DNA from: Paenibacillus sp. PastM-3
GTDB lineage: Bacteria; Bacillota; Bacilli; Paenibacillales; Paenibacillaceae
Direction: 5' to 3'
Length of the DNA: 64,000 nucleotides
NCBI RefSeq assembly: GCF_029893965.1
Contig: NZ_JARXXP010000006.1
Coordinates: 1-64,000, forward strand
The position numbers and the translations under genes are program-made. Shown here one piece after another: positions 25,978-34,830 of this stretch. The stretch's first letter is position 1. Each line of letters starts with the position of its first letter. The notes below the pieces were generated by a model. The model searched no databases and was not told where the DNA came from. It saw only the letters and a list, made by a program, of their open reading frames with translations.

Positions 25978-26949
25978 CTACACCTCCCTCGCAGCTGATG
26001 CTTTAGCAGCTTTTCTATATGTTTTCTCTGCTTTCTTCAATTTCTCGGCGTCGCGGTCGCGCATTAAATAGAACACCAGACTGGACAGTACAGCTGCAAT
26101 GACAAACATGATCATGCTTGCCGCAGCAGCGCGGTTATACATATAGCTTCCCTTGAAGGCCTGCCCGTAGATGAACATCGACGTAGTCAGCGTAGAGTCA
26201 TCCGGTCCGCCTGCCAGGAACAGCTGCGGGATATCGAACATCGTCAGACCGCCGATCATCGAGGTAATGAGCGTAAACAGCAGAATGGTCCGCAGACTCG
26301 GGAGTGTAATCCGGAAAAAGGTCTGGAAGCCGTTCGCACCGTCAATCGCCGCAGACTCGAAGAGGGCCGGGTTAATGCCCATAACGCCTGCGACCAGAAT
26401 AATCATGGTGTTGCCGTACCACATCCAGAACTGGATGAACGCCACGATGCCGCGCGCTGTTGTCTTGTCCTGCAGGAAGAAGATTGGAGCATCAGACCAG
26501 CCCATCAATTCAAACAGGCTGTTCACGGGACCCATCGGATAGGCAAACAAAGAGCTGAACAATACGGCAATTGTACCCGCGGTGATGATATTGGGCATGT
26601 ACAGCAGCACTTTAAATGCTCCTTGTCCCTTTATGTTGAGGCGCTTGTTCGTGAACCATGCCGTGAGCAAAAGCGCAAGAGCAATCTGAGGGATAAAGTT
26701 GACGATCCAGAGCAGTCCGGTGTTGATCAGGGATTTCCTGAAGGAAACGTTGTCGAACAGCAAATCCTTAAAGTTTTGAAAAGGGTTATCCAGTATATGA
26801 ATCGGTTTGGGTATCAGCCCCTGCATATCTGTAAATCCGATGACTGCGGTGTAAAGAATGGGATATAACGAAAAAATCAGAAAGGCCAGGACAAACGGAA
26901 ACGTGAAGATGTAGCCGAATTTTGCGTAATTCACACCTTTGCGGCGCAT
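25978..26949 (-). CDS. carbohydrate ABC transporter permease (MalF/LplB type)
   Basis: About 323 residues with six helices; FTFPFVLAFLIFSLYPILYT is the first, and the coupling loop reads ESAAIDGANGFQTFFRITLP. The ATG at 26949 follows AAGGGGTGAG; a longer open frame upstream overlaps the binding-protein gene and is not real. The stop is 3 bases from the start of the next permease, so the two are translated together. A C-terminal tail rich in Lys and Ala extends into the cytosol. Confidence 0.94.
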   Translation of the reverse strand: MRRKGVNYAKFGYIFTFPFVLAFLIFSLYPILYTAVIGFTDMQGLIPKPIHILDNPFQNFKDLLFDNVSFRKSLINTGLLWIVNFIPQIALALLLTAWFTNKRLNIKGQGAFKVLLYMPNIITAGTIAVLFSSLFAYPMGPVNSLFELMGWSDAPIFFLQDKTTARGIVAFIQFWMWYGNTMIILVAGVMGINPALFESAAIDGANGFQTFFRITLPSLRTILLFTLITSMIGGLTMFDIPQLFLAGGPDDSTLTTSMFIYGQAFKGSYMYNRAAAASMIMFVIAAVLSSLVFYLMRDRDAEKLKKAEKTYRKAAKASAAREV

Positions 26950-27014
26950 GATCTCACCCCTTGTTATATGAAGGGACGGGATAAGTTCCCGCCCCTTCCA
27001 TTTCTCTTGTCTTC

Positions 27015-28427
27015 TTATTCGCTGTCGATGCCAAGCTGGTCCTTGACCTGCTGCTTGAACGTTTCGATCGCTTTTTCGCGGTCTTTGTTGCCTGCCGTAT
27101 ATTCGCGCACCTGGTCGCGCCACAGCTTGTTAATGGTTTCATCATACTGGGTCAGGTTCTTACCCGAAGCGTTGGCGTTGGCCGGTACAAACACGTCGAA
27201 CATGTTCTGGCCGCCGAGCAACGGCACTTCACCGTTGGATTTCGCCATTACCACAGAGGAGGCAACGCTGTCCTTGGTACCCTGTTCGCCCTCTTTCATC
27301 GTTCCGTTAGCCCAGTAATATTGCAAGCCGGTTTCGGAGGTATCAAGTGTCACCCATTTGATAAAGTCCGCAGCGGCTTGTTTCTTGGCATCGTTCTTGG
27401 TCACTTCCTGGTTAGCAAGCAGCCAGGTGCCTCCCCAGAAGAAGCCTGTCGGTGATTCGGTAACGGCCCAGTCGCCATTTGTGTCTTTGACCTGTTGGCT
27501 CATTGTATAGTTGATCAGCCAGGCTGGACCGAAGAAACCGAAGATGGGCTGGGCGCCGGCGCCGGACATATCCGCGAACCAGGCTTCTGTCCAGTCTGTT
27601 GTATCGTTGTGGTAGCCATTGTCCTTCAGCTTTTTGGAGAGATCAAGGAACTCTTCACGCTTGGGATCGATATGCAGCTTGCCGTCGACAATCCAGCCTT
27701 GTTCCGAGCTGTTCTCGATGGCGTGCCAGATATCCCCGTCACCGGAAACGATGCCGTAGCCTTTGGCCTTCAGCTTCGCAGCGGCTTCATAGAACTTCTC
27801 CCAGCCGGGTCCGACTTCATTTTTGATGGTAGCCGGATCATCGGTTCCAAATACATCCTTGGCAATCGAGCGACGGTAGATAAACGCTCCGCCTGTCGCC
27901 TGGTAGCCGAGGCCCTTCAGCTGGCCATCCTTGCTGCCGATATCAACCGAATATTGGGCGATGCCCGCATCCTTAACCATTTGATCGTCAAGTCCGAGGT
28001 CCGCATAGTTAGCCGCATAGCTGGAAGCGTCACCTTGTGTATATTTGAGGACGAACGCCGCTTCAGCTGCAAAAATATCCGGTGCATCCTTTCCGCCGGC
28101 CGCCAGTGCCTGGTCAAGTGCAGGCTGGTATGCGCCGTCGGTCGTTGCAATCACCGTCGTTTTGAATTCCACATTGGCATCGGGATGAGTCTCCAGGTAC
28201 TTTTTAGTCATGTTCGGAATCTCGTCGGTGAAGCTCCAGAGATTGATCGTCACCTTTTCCCCGCCACCTTTGGCCGGAGCCTCGGATGCAGCAGCCGATG
28301 CTGCCGGACTTGCTTCAGAGCCGGAAGAGTTCGAGCCGGAATTAGAGTTGCCGCCGCACGCTGCAAGTGCAGTTGACATCACCAGCAGTGCAGAAATCCC
28401 TGTAAACACACGTTTCAACCTTTTCAT
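27015..28427 (-). CDS. sugar ABC transporter substrate-binding lipoprotein
   Basis: 470 residues of the family 1 (MalE-like) solute-binding proteins. Lipobox STALAACGG (Cys about 24), Ser/Ala-rich linker, then VTINLWSFTDEIPNMTKKYL. It shows features such as FFGPAWLINYTMSQ and GGTWLLANQE typical of sugar receptors. GGGGAGG lies 7 bases before the ATG. First gene of the operon with two permeases; a cre-like site lies about 40 bases upstream. Substrate unknown, probably an oligosaccharide. Confidence 0.93.
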   Translation of the reverse strand: MKRLKRVFTGISALLVMSTALAACGGNSNSGSNSSGSEASPAASAAASEAPAKGGGEKVTINLWSFTDEIPNMTKKYLETHPDANVEFKTTVIATTDGAYQPALDQALAAGGKDAPDIFAAEAAFVLKYTQGDASSYAANYADLGLDDQMVKDAGIAQYSVDIGSKDGQLKGLGYQATGGAFIYRRSIAKDVFGTDDPATIKNEVGPGWEKFYEAAAKLKAKGYGIVSGDGDIWHAIENSSEQGWIVDGKLHIDPKREEFLDLSKKLKDNGYHNDTTDWTEAWFADMSGAGAQPIFGFFGPAWLINYTMSQQVKDTNGDWAVTESPTGFFWGGTWLLANQEVTKNDAKKQAAADFIKWVTLDTSETGLQYYWANGTMKEGEQGTKDSVASSVVMAKSNGEVPLLGGQNMFDVFVPANANASGKNLTQYDETINKLWRDQVREYTAGNKDREKAIETFKQQVKDQLGIDSE

Positions 28428-28463
28428 ACTTTGCCTCCCCTTTTTGTTTGAGCCTGCGGTTTA

Positions 28464-28477
28464 TGTAACCGCATACA
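28464..28477. promoter_or_regulatory. cre-like catabolite repression site
   Basis: TGTAACCGCATACA fits the CcpA consensus TGNNANCGNTNNCA except for one position and is nearly palindromic. It lies in front of the sugar-binding-protein gene, where repression by preferred sugars would be expected. Confidence 0.5.
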
Positions 28478-28565
28478 TGATTATATAGCTGATTATGCTT
28501 CCCCGTAAGGAACCTGTGATTGGGAAAACTTCCACTATTTTTGGATTCCGCTGCCTGATGGACGC

Positions 28566-28603
28566 GAAAAGACATCAGGGGAACATCCCTGATGTCTTTC
28601 ATT
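28566..28603 (-). terminator. intrinsic terminator of kinase-regulator-lipoprotein operon
   Basis: Minus strand GAAAGACATCAGGG, short loop, CCCTGATGTCTTTTCG: an 11-13 pair stem with T-run, 20 bases past the lipoprotein stop. Confidence 0.85.
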
Positions 28604-28622
28604 GTCCGTACTATTCGTTTTG

Positions 28623-29960
28623 CTAATTATCCGCTTTCAGCGCCTCATCCTGCTCCCTGATGAACTCCTCAGGTGTTACCGCTTTACCGAACAAAGCCTG
28701 GACCTGGTTAATGTGTACACCCGAAGCGCCGGGCTTCATTTGGGTATCCAGATAAAGCGTTACTTTGCGGGCTTTACCCAGTTCATCCAGCAGGTCAATG
28801 AACAGCCACGGCAGCCTGATGGACGCCGTATCTACTTTGGTAGCGGGGATGACACCCGCATCCACAACCGAATGCTCGCCCCATTTTTCAACGAAAAAGC
28901 TGACAAAATGCTTCGCCTCCGCAGGATGCTCCGAATTCCGGGATACAAATAAACCGGTGCCCGGTCCGCCGACCCAGTCATCCACATTCCCTTTGCCGCC
29001 AGCTATGGCCGGAAACTTGAAGTATCCAATGTTGTCCTTGAACTCCTGCGGGATGCCTGCAGTAGTCGTATAGTCCGGCAGCTCCCAGGTCCCTGTAACG
29101 AACATGGCCGCTGCCCCGTTCAGAAACTGGACTTTGGCTTCATCATTGGATAATCCGTTGTAGCCTTTTACGAAGGTGCCCAGGTCAACCAGCTCCTGCA
29201 CTGCTTTGGCGGCTTCAAGGAGCGCAGGGTCCGTAAAGTCCTGATCTGCTACAGCTTTATCCAGCAGATCAGGCCCGCCGATCCGGTCAGCCAGATACAT
29301 GTACCAGAAGGAGGACGACCAGCCTTCCTTGCCGCCGAGGGTAACCGGAGTAACTCCGTTATAATCCAAAATGCGGATAATCGTCTTCAGCTCATCCAGC
29401 GTCCGGGGAATCCGCAAACTGTATTTTGCAAAAATTTCTTTGTTATAGTAGACCGGAACAATGTTCAGTTCAACAGGAAGAGCATACGTTTTCCCGCCAA
29501 AGGAATAGGCTTCCGTCGTGCCTGCTACGAACTTGCCGTTCAGCTCCGTCTGTAAAAGATCGTCCAGCGCTGCAAATTTGTTGCCCTTAACATAAGGGTC
29601 CATCGACCCGGCTGCCCAGGTGAATCCGATGTCCGGCAGATCATTGGAAGCGGCCAGCACTGTGAGCTTGCTTTTGTACTGCTCGGTCTCCAGTGCCTCC
29701 GTCTTAACGGTAATGTTCGGATTGGCCTTTTCAAACTCGCTGATAATATCCTTTACCATTTTGTTCTGCGCTGAATTGCTGCTGTCCGGCCATGAATGCA
29801 TCATTTTGAGGGTGATTTTTTCACTGCCGCCCTCGGTGCTGTTCCCCTTGTTCCTGTCGTTATTGTCGCAGGCAGCCGCTGTCAGCAGCAGGGCCAGGAG
29901 CAGGGCACAATATAATCCGATTTTGTTCGTGGGTATCCCTCCCCTGCGGATTCTGATCAT
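28623..29960 (-). CDS. sugar ABC substrate-binding lipoprotein of two-component operon
   Basis: 445 residues. Lipobox LTAAACD (Cys about 31), then LKMMHSWPDSSNSAQNKMVK and further MalE-like features (VPVYYNKEIFAKYSLRIP, GAAAMFVTGTWELPD). The start codon overlaps the stop of the upstream response regulator (TAATG), so it is translationally coupled to it. No permease genes adjoin this operon, so it may either serve the importer encoded next to it (25120-28427) or act as a ligand-presenting partner of the kinase. The order kinase - regulator - lipoprotein is seen in other Paenibacillus loci. Confidence 0.92.
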   Translation of the reverse strand: MIRIRRGGIPTNKIGLYCALLLALLLTAAACDNNDRNKGNSTEGGSEKITLKMMHSWPDSSNSAQNKMVKDIISEFEKANPNITVKTEALETEQYKSKLTVLAASNDLPDIGFTWAAGSMDPYVKGNKFAALDDLLQTELNGKFVAGTTEAYSFGGKTYALPVELNIVPVYYNKEIFAKYSLRIPRTLDELKTIIRILDYNGVTPVTLGGKEGWSSSFWYMYLADRIGGPDLLDKAVADQDFTDPALLEAAKAVQELVDLGTFVKGYNGLSNDEAKVQFLNGAAAMFVTGTWELPDYTTTAGIPQEFKDNIGYFKFPAIAGGKGNVDDWVGGPGTGLFVSRNSEHPAEAKHFVSFFVEKWGEHSVVDAGVIPATKVDTASIRLPWLFIDLLDELGKARKVTLYLDTQMKPGASGVHINQVQALFGKAVTPEEFIREQDEALKADN

Positions 29961-30760
29961 TAACGGACTTCCGCTTTCGTCTCGTTCCTCATGGACCGGT
30001 ACTGCCCCGGACTCATTCCTTCATGCTCTTTGAACAGCTTATTGAAATACTTTACCGCCTGATAGCCTGTACGGCTGGCAATTTCCGCTATCGGCAGATT
30101 GGTTTTGAGCAGCAGTTCCTTCGCCTTCTGCAATTTTCTGCGGGCGACGTATTCGCTGAAATTCATCTGGCACTGCTCTTTAAAAAGCGCGCTGAAATAA
30201 CTGCCGTTCAGATGCACATGCCCGGCGACCTCCTGCAGGCTGATTGCCTCCTCTAGATGCATTTCCACGAATTGAATCGCCTGGCGGACCGGATCGCTTA
30301 ATGCGGCTTCCTCATTCCTGACTTCCAGCAGCTGCGGGTCGGCCATCTTCCGCATGAAGAGGAGACGCTCGCGCTCCTCGCCCGCCTTCAGGGCTTTTTC
30401 CACCGATTCCACCAGCTTATCCCTGCTGACAGGCTTCAGCAGATAGTCCACAACAGACAGATGAATGGCCTGCTGGGCATATTCGAACTGGGCGTAACCG
30501 GAAATAAGAATGACGGACGGCTGGGAACGGATGCCTTTTTCCCGTAATTGGCTGACCAGGGCAAGACCGGTGATTTCCGGCATGCGGATATCGGTTATCA
30601 TCAGCTCGACCGGAATCTGCTCGAGAATCTGCAGCGCGTCCACTCCATTGCTTGCGGTGAGCACCTCAAATTGGCCGGCAGACCACACCCCCAGCATCTT
30701 CTTTAAGCCTTCTCTTGATTTCGGTTCATCATCGACGATAAGAATCGTTCGGCTCCTCAT
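29960..30760 (-). CDS. YesN-type response regulator (REC + AraC)
   Basis: 266 residues. Receiver domain 1-120 with acidic pair VDDEP, phosphoacceptor Asp in LMITDIRMPE (about 56) and Lys in DYLLKPVSRDK. C-terminal AraC double helix-turn-helix (SLQEVAGHVHLNGSYFSALF and IAEIASRTGYQAVKYFNKLF). Its start overlaps the stop of the kinase gene by ATGA, and its stop overlaps the next start. It should activate sugar uptake genes nearby when phosphorylated by the adjacent kinase. Confidence 0.95.
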   Translation of the reverse strand: MRSRTILIVDDEPKSREGLKKMLGVWSAGQFEVLTASNGVDALQILEQIPVELMITDIRMPEITGLALVSQLREKGIRSQPSVILISGYAQFEYAQQAIHLSVVDYLLKPVSRDKLVESVEKALKAGEERERLLFMRKMADPQLLEVRNEEAALSDPVRQAIQFVEMHLEEAISLQEVAGHVHLNGSYFSALFKEQCQMNFSEYVARRKLQKAKELLLKTNLPIAEIASRTGYQAVKYFNKLFKEHEGMSPGQYRSMRNETKAEVR

Positions 30761-32526
30761 GGCATTGTGCCTCCTTGGACAGGTATTTCGATGCTGACGG
30801 TGGTGCCTTGGCCCTTCCGGCTGTCGATATGCATAACTGCAGCATGTTCCCCCGTTCCCGGAAAAAACAGACGAAGCCGCTTCTGCACATTGGCGATTCC
30901 GACCCCGGAAGCCTTGGAGGATGTTACCCTGCCGCTGTCCAGCTCTTCCATAAGGGAGGACAGCTTCTCCTCATCCATACCTATGCCGTCGTCCTCCACA
31001 GTAATGACAATCCGCTCTCCCTCGCGGACAGCCGTCAGCTTGACCCTCCCGGGCTCAATCCTGCTCTCCACGCCATGCAGGACAGCATTCTCCACCAGCG
31101 GCTGCAGCAGCAGCCGGGGCAGCTCGGCATCCTGCGCTTCGGGGGAAGCCTCGATTTCCCATTCCAGCCGTTCCTCAAACCGCACCTTCATGATATACAG
31201 GTACTTGCCTATATGCTCCAGTTCATCGCGGAGTCTCACCCAGCCCTCTTCACTCTGACCGGTAATCGTATAGCGGAATAAATCAGACATGGCGACAACA
31301 TAACCTGCCAGCTCGTCTTCATCCTTATCGAGCAGCGACCAGTACAGCACATCCAGTGTATTGAACAAAAAATGCGGATTGATCTGGGCCTGAAGCGCTT
31401 TCAGCTCCGTGTGGCTCCGGGACAGCTCCTTCTCATAAACCAGCTGGATCAGCTCATTGATGTTATCCACCATTTTATTATAGGAATAATTCAGCTCCTG
31501 AATTTCCATAGTGGATGATGCCTTCTCGGTGGTTCTCAGAACGCCGAGCCGGGTGCTTCTCATCGCTTTAATCAGCCTGAATACAGGGCGGGTAATGAGC
31601 GTGGACAAGAAAAAAGAAAGCACAGTAAACAGTACAGTGCCGATGATCGCTGATACAACGATTGTCGTCCGCAGGACTGAAATCCCTTGAGTAATAACAT
31701 TAACCGGTGTTAGGATAAGCAGCGTCCATCCGGTTACCGCGGATCTCTGTGTCACAACGACAAAGGAACGGTTGCCGATTGCTGCAGTCTTATCCCCCGA
31801 CTTCCCGGCAAGCAGGGCCGCTGTTTCCTGCGAAATCGTATCGTCGTTTGAGGTGATGAGCCGGCTGTCGGAATCGAGCAGCAGGATCGTCTCTTTCTCC
31901 CCCTCCCCGGACAGGGAGCCTTCCAGCGCAAACTTGCTGCGGTCTGAGCGGATAAGCAAGTATCCGCCAGTTGTGAAATACCGGTCAATCAGGCTGATCT
32001 GACGGATCGCCAGCAGTGAGGTGGGATCAAGCGGATCAATCCCGTACCAGACCAGGCTTCCCTCCTTTTGGGTCGCCAGCTCAATCAGATTCCCTGGCAC
32101 CTTCCCTTTCAGGCTGTTGCCGTCGAGCGGGTATAGCCTCGTTCCGTCTTTATTGTACAGCTCAACAGATTTGATATCGTCCGTGTATAACTGGACCAGG
32201 TTGATAATGGGCGGCAGTGCCTGCCGTTCCGCAAAGGTTGGCGGCTGCCCCTCCAAATCCCGCAGCAGCAGCTGCTGGATATACTCATTGGTGGATACCA
32301 GTGTCGTCAGAGAATTGATCTGTTCCAGAATGCCTTCCAGACGGCCGTTAGCCTGAACTGCGGTTTGCTGAATATGCTTTTCGGCGTTGTTTTTGAGCAG
32401 CGTCGAAACCGAATGAAACGTGAGATAGCCGACGAATGTGAGGATCAGGAGCATAACGGCTAGAAAACCGAGCAGCATCTGATTCCTCAGCGTATTTAAC
32501 TTTAATCTTGTTTGCAGCCACCGCAC
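30757..32526 (-). CDS. YesM-type sensor histidine kinase
   Basis: About 589 residues. Two membrane helices (about 18-38 and 285-310) flank a large extracellular Cache-like sensor; a HAMP-like segment follows, then the His_kinase domain with QAQINPHFLFNTLDVLYW (His about 385) and ATPase motifs LLLQPLVENAVLHGV and VEDDGIGMD. The family senses extracellular sugars or related polymers. GTG at 32526 is preferred (GGGGAGG about 10 bases upstream); GTG at 32550 is the alternative. First gene of the operon with the YesN regulator and a lipoprotein. Confidence 0.94.
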   Translation of the reverse strand: MRWLQTRLKLNTLRNQMLLGFLAVMLLILTFVGYLTFHSVSTLLKNNAEKHIQQTAVQANGRLEGILEQINSLTTLVSTNEYIQQLLLRDLEGQPPTFAERQALPPIINLVQLYTDDIKSVELYNKDGTRLYPLDGNSLKGKVPGNLIELATQKEGSLVWYGIDPLDPTSLLAIRQISLIDRYFTTGGYLLIRSDRSKFALEGSLSGEGEKETILLLDSDSRLITSNDDTISQETAALLAGKSGDKTAAIGNRSFVVVTQRSAVTGWTLLILTPVNVITQGISVLRTTIVVSAIIGTVLFTVLSFFLSTLITRPVFRLIKAMRSTRLGVLRTTEKASSTMEIQELNYSYNKMVDNINELIQLVYEKELSRSHTELKALQAQINPHFLFNTLDVLYWSLLDKDEDELAGYVVAMSDLFRYTITGQSEEGWVRLRDELEHIGKYLYIMKVRFEERLEWEIEASPEAQDAELPRLLLQPLVENAVLHGVESRIEPGRVKLTAVREGERIVITVEDDGIGMDEEKLSSLMEELDSGRVTSSKASGVGIANVQKRLRLFFPGTGEHAAVMHIDSRKGQGTTVSIEIPVQGGTMP

Positions 32527-32691
32527 GCGGCCTCTTCCTCCCCTTGTCACAAGGCCATACCATGGCGGCCTGAAATAAAGTAAGGGCTTTCAACCAACCC
32601 TGACTGCATTATATTAGCACGCCTGCGGACGACCGGGAACCCCTCATATTAGTGGGATTTATTCTGAGATAACAATGTCCGGAATGGCGGC

Positions 32692-33069
32692 ATGGTTAAG
32701 GTCGTCTTCTCCCCGCTGGCCCAGGGCATCCTGACCGGCAAATACAAGCCGGGCCAGCAAGCCCCGGCAGGCACCCGCGGCGCCGATGACTCGGTCAACG
32801 GCGTCATCCGCAGCTACCTGCGCGACGAAGTGCTGGGCATGGTCGCCCAGCTCGACGAAGTCGCCGCCGGCCTCGGCGTGAAGCTCTCGCAGCTCGCGCT
32901 GGCCTGGGTGCTCCGCCAGCCGGGCGTCAGCTCCGCGCTGATCGCCGCAAGCAAGCCTGCGCAGGTTCAGGAGAACGCGCAGGCCGTGGACATCGTCCTC
33001 CAGCCGGACACGCTGGAGACGATCGACCGCATTCTGAGCCAGGTGGCGAGTTTTGCACCGGCGAGGTAA
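32692..33069 (+). pseudogene. aldo/keto reductase, C-terminal fragment
   Basis: Only the last 125 residues of an aldo/keto reductase barrel remain: FSPLAQGILTGKYKPG, LAWVLRQPGVSSALIAASKP (NADP-binding part) and an end ILSQVASFAP. The first 200 residues with the catalytic Asp-Tyr-Lys-His are absent and no ribosome binding site precedes the first ATG. The GC content is visibly higher than around it. A remnant from deletion or transfer; the terminator behind it is intact. Confidence 0.8.
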
Positions 33070-33080
33070 GGAGCCGGATA

Positions 33081-33129
33081 CAACAAGCAGAGCAGCGGTT
33101 CCTGCGGGGACCGCTGCTCTGCTTGTTTG
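33081..33129 (+). terminator. intrinsic terminator behind aldo/keto reductase remnant
   Basis: AACAAGCAGAGCAGCGGT, loop, ACCGCTGCTCTGCTTGTTT. An 18-pair stem with T-run. Confidence 0.85.
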
Positions 33130-34063
33130 GCATTGGCCCGGCGGCGCATCCCGGGACGGGCGTTCGCATGCCGTCGGCTGGTCGGCTCAAGCAGCTAGCA
33201 GACGGTTCCACCGAATAGCAGCCCGGCCGAACCGCCCCCCAAGGCTGAGTCCAGTTTGATTGGGAGCAGCCTGCTTGGATCAAGGCGGCTTTTTGGCTCG
33301 TTCAGTGAAGTCCCGCTTCTCCGCGCTTGGCTATCCGGCTGCTTGCTGCCGTTGTTACTTCCCTCTGCATCACACTGCCTGACCTCCGTTTGGCCTAACG
33401 GACTCAAGAGGCGTTATTTGCTGTTTTCAGCGCGTATTTACCTGCTAACGGACTCAGATGAGCTTATCTCCGCTACATACGCCTGTTTTGCCGCGATTAG
33501 CTCAGAATAACGCCGCTGGTGTCCGTTAGATTCAGCGAAACCTAATAATTCCGCAAATAACGTCCGCACAGTCCGTTAGCCCTACAAGTTACCATACCAA
33601 CCTGCCGCCGCTAGCAATACTCAACCCCGTTCTTCCTCCACCTGTGTGCCCTCATACCACTTATCCTCCCCTTGCCTCCGCACTCCGCACCCGGCAAGCC
33701 GCACTCCCCCTCTCTTTCCATACGAGAGAGCAGCCCCCGCCGCTCTCGTCTCCACCCATTCCCGCGAACACCGCTGCGCACATTGCACAGTTCTGCTTAA
33801 GGTCCCCCACTTTACCTGCTCTTCGTTCGCAATTTATCCGCGTAATCCGCCCATTTCCCAGACACCTAACGATCTCATCCAGGATATTCTAATATGCTCT
33901 GGAGGAAACTTTCGGCAAATGGCCTCTGTCCCAAAAATAATTGCAACATTTTCGGCAAATCAACGTTAATAACAGTACATCCCCCGTTTGAACAATGGAG
34001 CGGCGGGTAAAGAAAGAGTATGGGCGATTTACCGGATCACATTTTGCCAAGGGGGAAACTGAG
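33130..34063. other. gene-free region
   Basis: No open frame with a ribosome binding site or recognisable product on either strand. It contains the 184-bp palindromic element described separately (33395-33578) and a pyrimidine-rich stretch at about 33600-33880 that resembles no gene I know. It may be the scar of lost genes, as remnants flank it on both sides. Confidence 0.5.
33395..33578. repeat. 184-bp palindromic element with CTAACGGAC termini
   Basis: CTAACGGAC occurs at 33395 and 33445 (50 bases apart), and its complement GTCCGTTAG at 33521 and 33570 (49 apart). The outer arms agree further inward: CGTTATTTGC on the left, GCAAATAACG on the right. The whole is thus two units in one direction and two in the other, able to form a long cruciform or hairpin. 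No coding capacity. Confidence 0.7.
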
Positions 34064-34594
34064 ATGTTAATCAACAAACCGAAAGTTTTACTGCCTGTGC
34101 TGGTCCTGCTGTTCCTTTCCCTCATTACGACGGCAAGCACGGCAGGTACGAGAGTAGAAGCGCAGAGCGGCGCTCAGACAGAGCACCTGACAGTATATAT
34201 CCACGAACTGCAAAAGAATGCAGACGGCAGCCTGAAGCTGACAGCAGACCCGATTGAATGGTATGAGGGTGCTGAAGCGGACCGTATTTTTGCTCAGCGT
34301 GAGCCGGAAGCTGCTGCAGAAATCGGCGGAACGCCGGACGGCTACTATATCGTGAATGACAGTGAGACGCTCAGTACTTATCCGGTAGCCGCCAACGCGG
34401 CGGTGACGATGCAAATCTTCGACCACACCGGCAATATCGAAGATCTTGACATCAACTGGAACGAGAGCATTACACTCCAGAGGTTCTCTGAGGAGTTTGC
34501 TAAAACGGAGGTGTTCGACCTTAGCGGGTCTCCGTATCACCTCACTATCGAGAACGGCGTCATCACTTCCATTGTCCAGCAGTACACTCCATAA
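34064..34594 (+). CDS. secreted protein of unknown function
   Basis: 176 residues. Start ATG 34064 has AAGGGGGAAA about 8 bases upstream. Signal peptide about 1-34 (VLLPVLVLLFLSLITTASTA), no lipobox Cys and no further membrane segment, so probably exported and released. The mature part is acidic: LTVYIHELQKNADGSLKL, DPIEWYEGAEADRIF, PDGYYIVNDSETLSTYPV. The pattern of short strands and the phrase YYIVNDSE recall small secreted proteins of Bacillota of unknown role. I do not recognise a defined family. Single gene with its own terminator. Confidence 0.85.
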   Translation: MLINKPKVLLPVLVLLFLSLITTASTAGTRVEAQSGAQTEHLTVYIHELQKNADGSLKLTADPIEWYEGAEADRIFAQREPEAAAEIGGTPDGYYIVNDSETLSTYPVAANAAVTMQIFDHTGNIEDLDINWNESITLQRFSEEFAKTEVFDLSGSPYHLTIENGVITSIVQQYTP

Positions 34595-34616
34595 TCACAC
34601 AACTGTGCAAGCAGAG

Positions 34617-34671
34617 ACAGAGGCTATCCTGCAGTAGATTTATCTACTTCATGGATAGTCTCTTTTTTGAC
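34617..34671 (+). terminator. intrinsic terminator of secreted-protein gene
   Basis: GAGACAGAGGCTATCC, inner stem AGTAGAT/ATCTACT, GGATAGTCTC followed by TTTTTT. Confidence 0.85.
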
Positions 34672-34830
34672 GGAACGTTTGCAGGGATTACTTGATTCTG
34701 ATGGGTGAGCCGCCTTGGGAGAGGTGTAAAAAGGTTATCTTTTTCCCTAAGGAAGAACTTTACTTTAACTGTTCTTTCCCCAATACTAGGAGTAACAAGT
34801 GTATTAACGTTAGATAAAGGAGATCTATGC

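Noticed and set aside
32692..33069. Functional small aldo/keto reductase
   Set aside because: Lacks the catalytic tetrad and first two thirds of the barrel; no ribosome binding site.
33600..33990. Overlapping frames of 82 and 107 codons on the plus strand
   Set aside because: Pyrimidine-rich DNA giving Pro/Ser/His-rich text, no ribosome binding site and no family.
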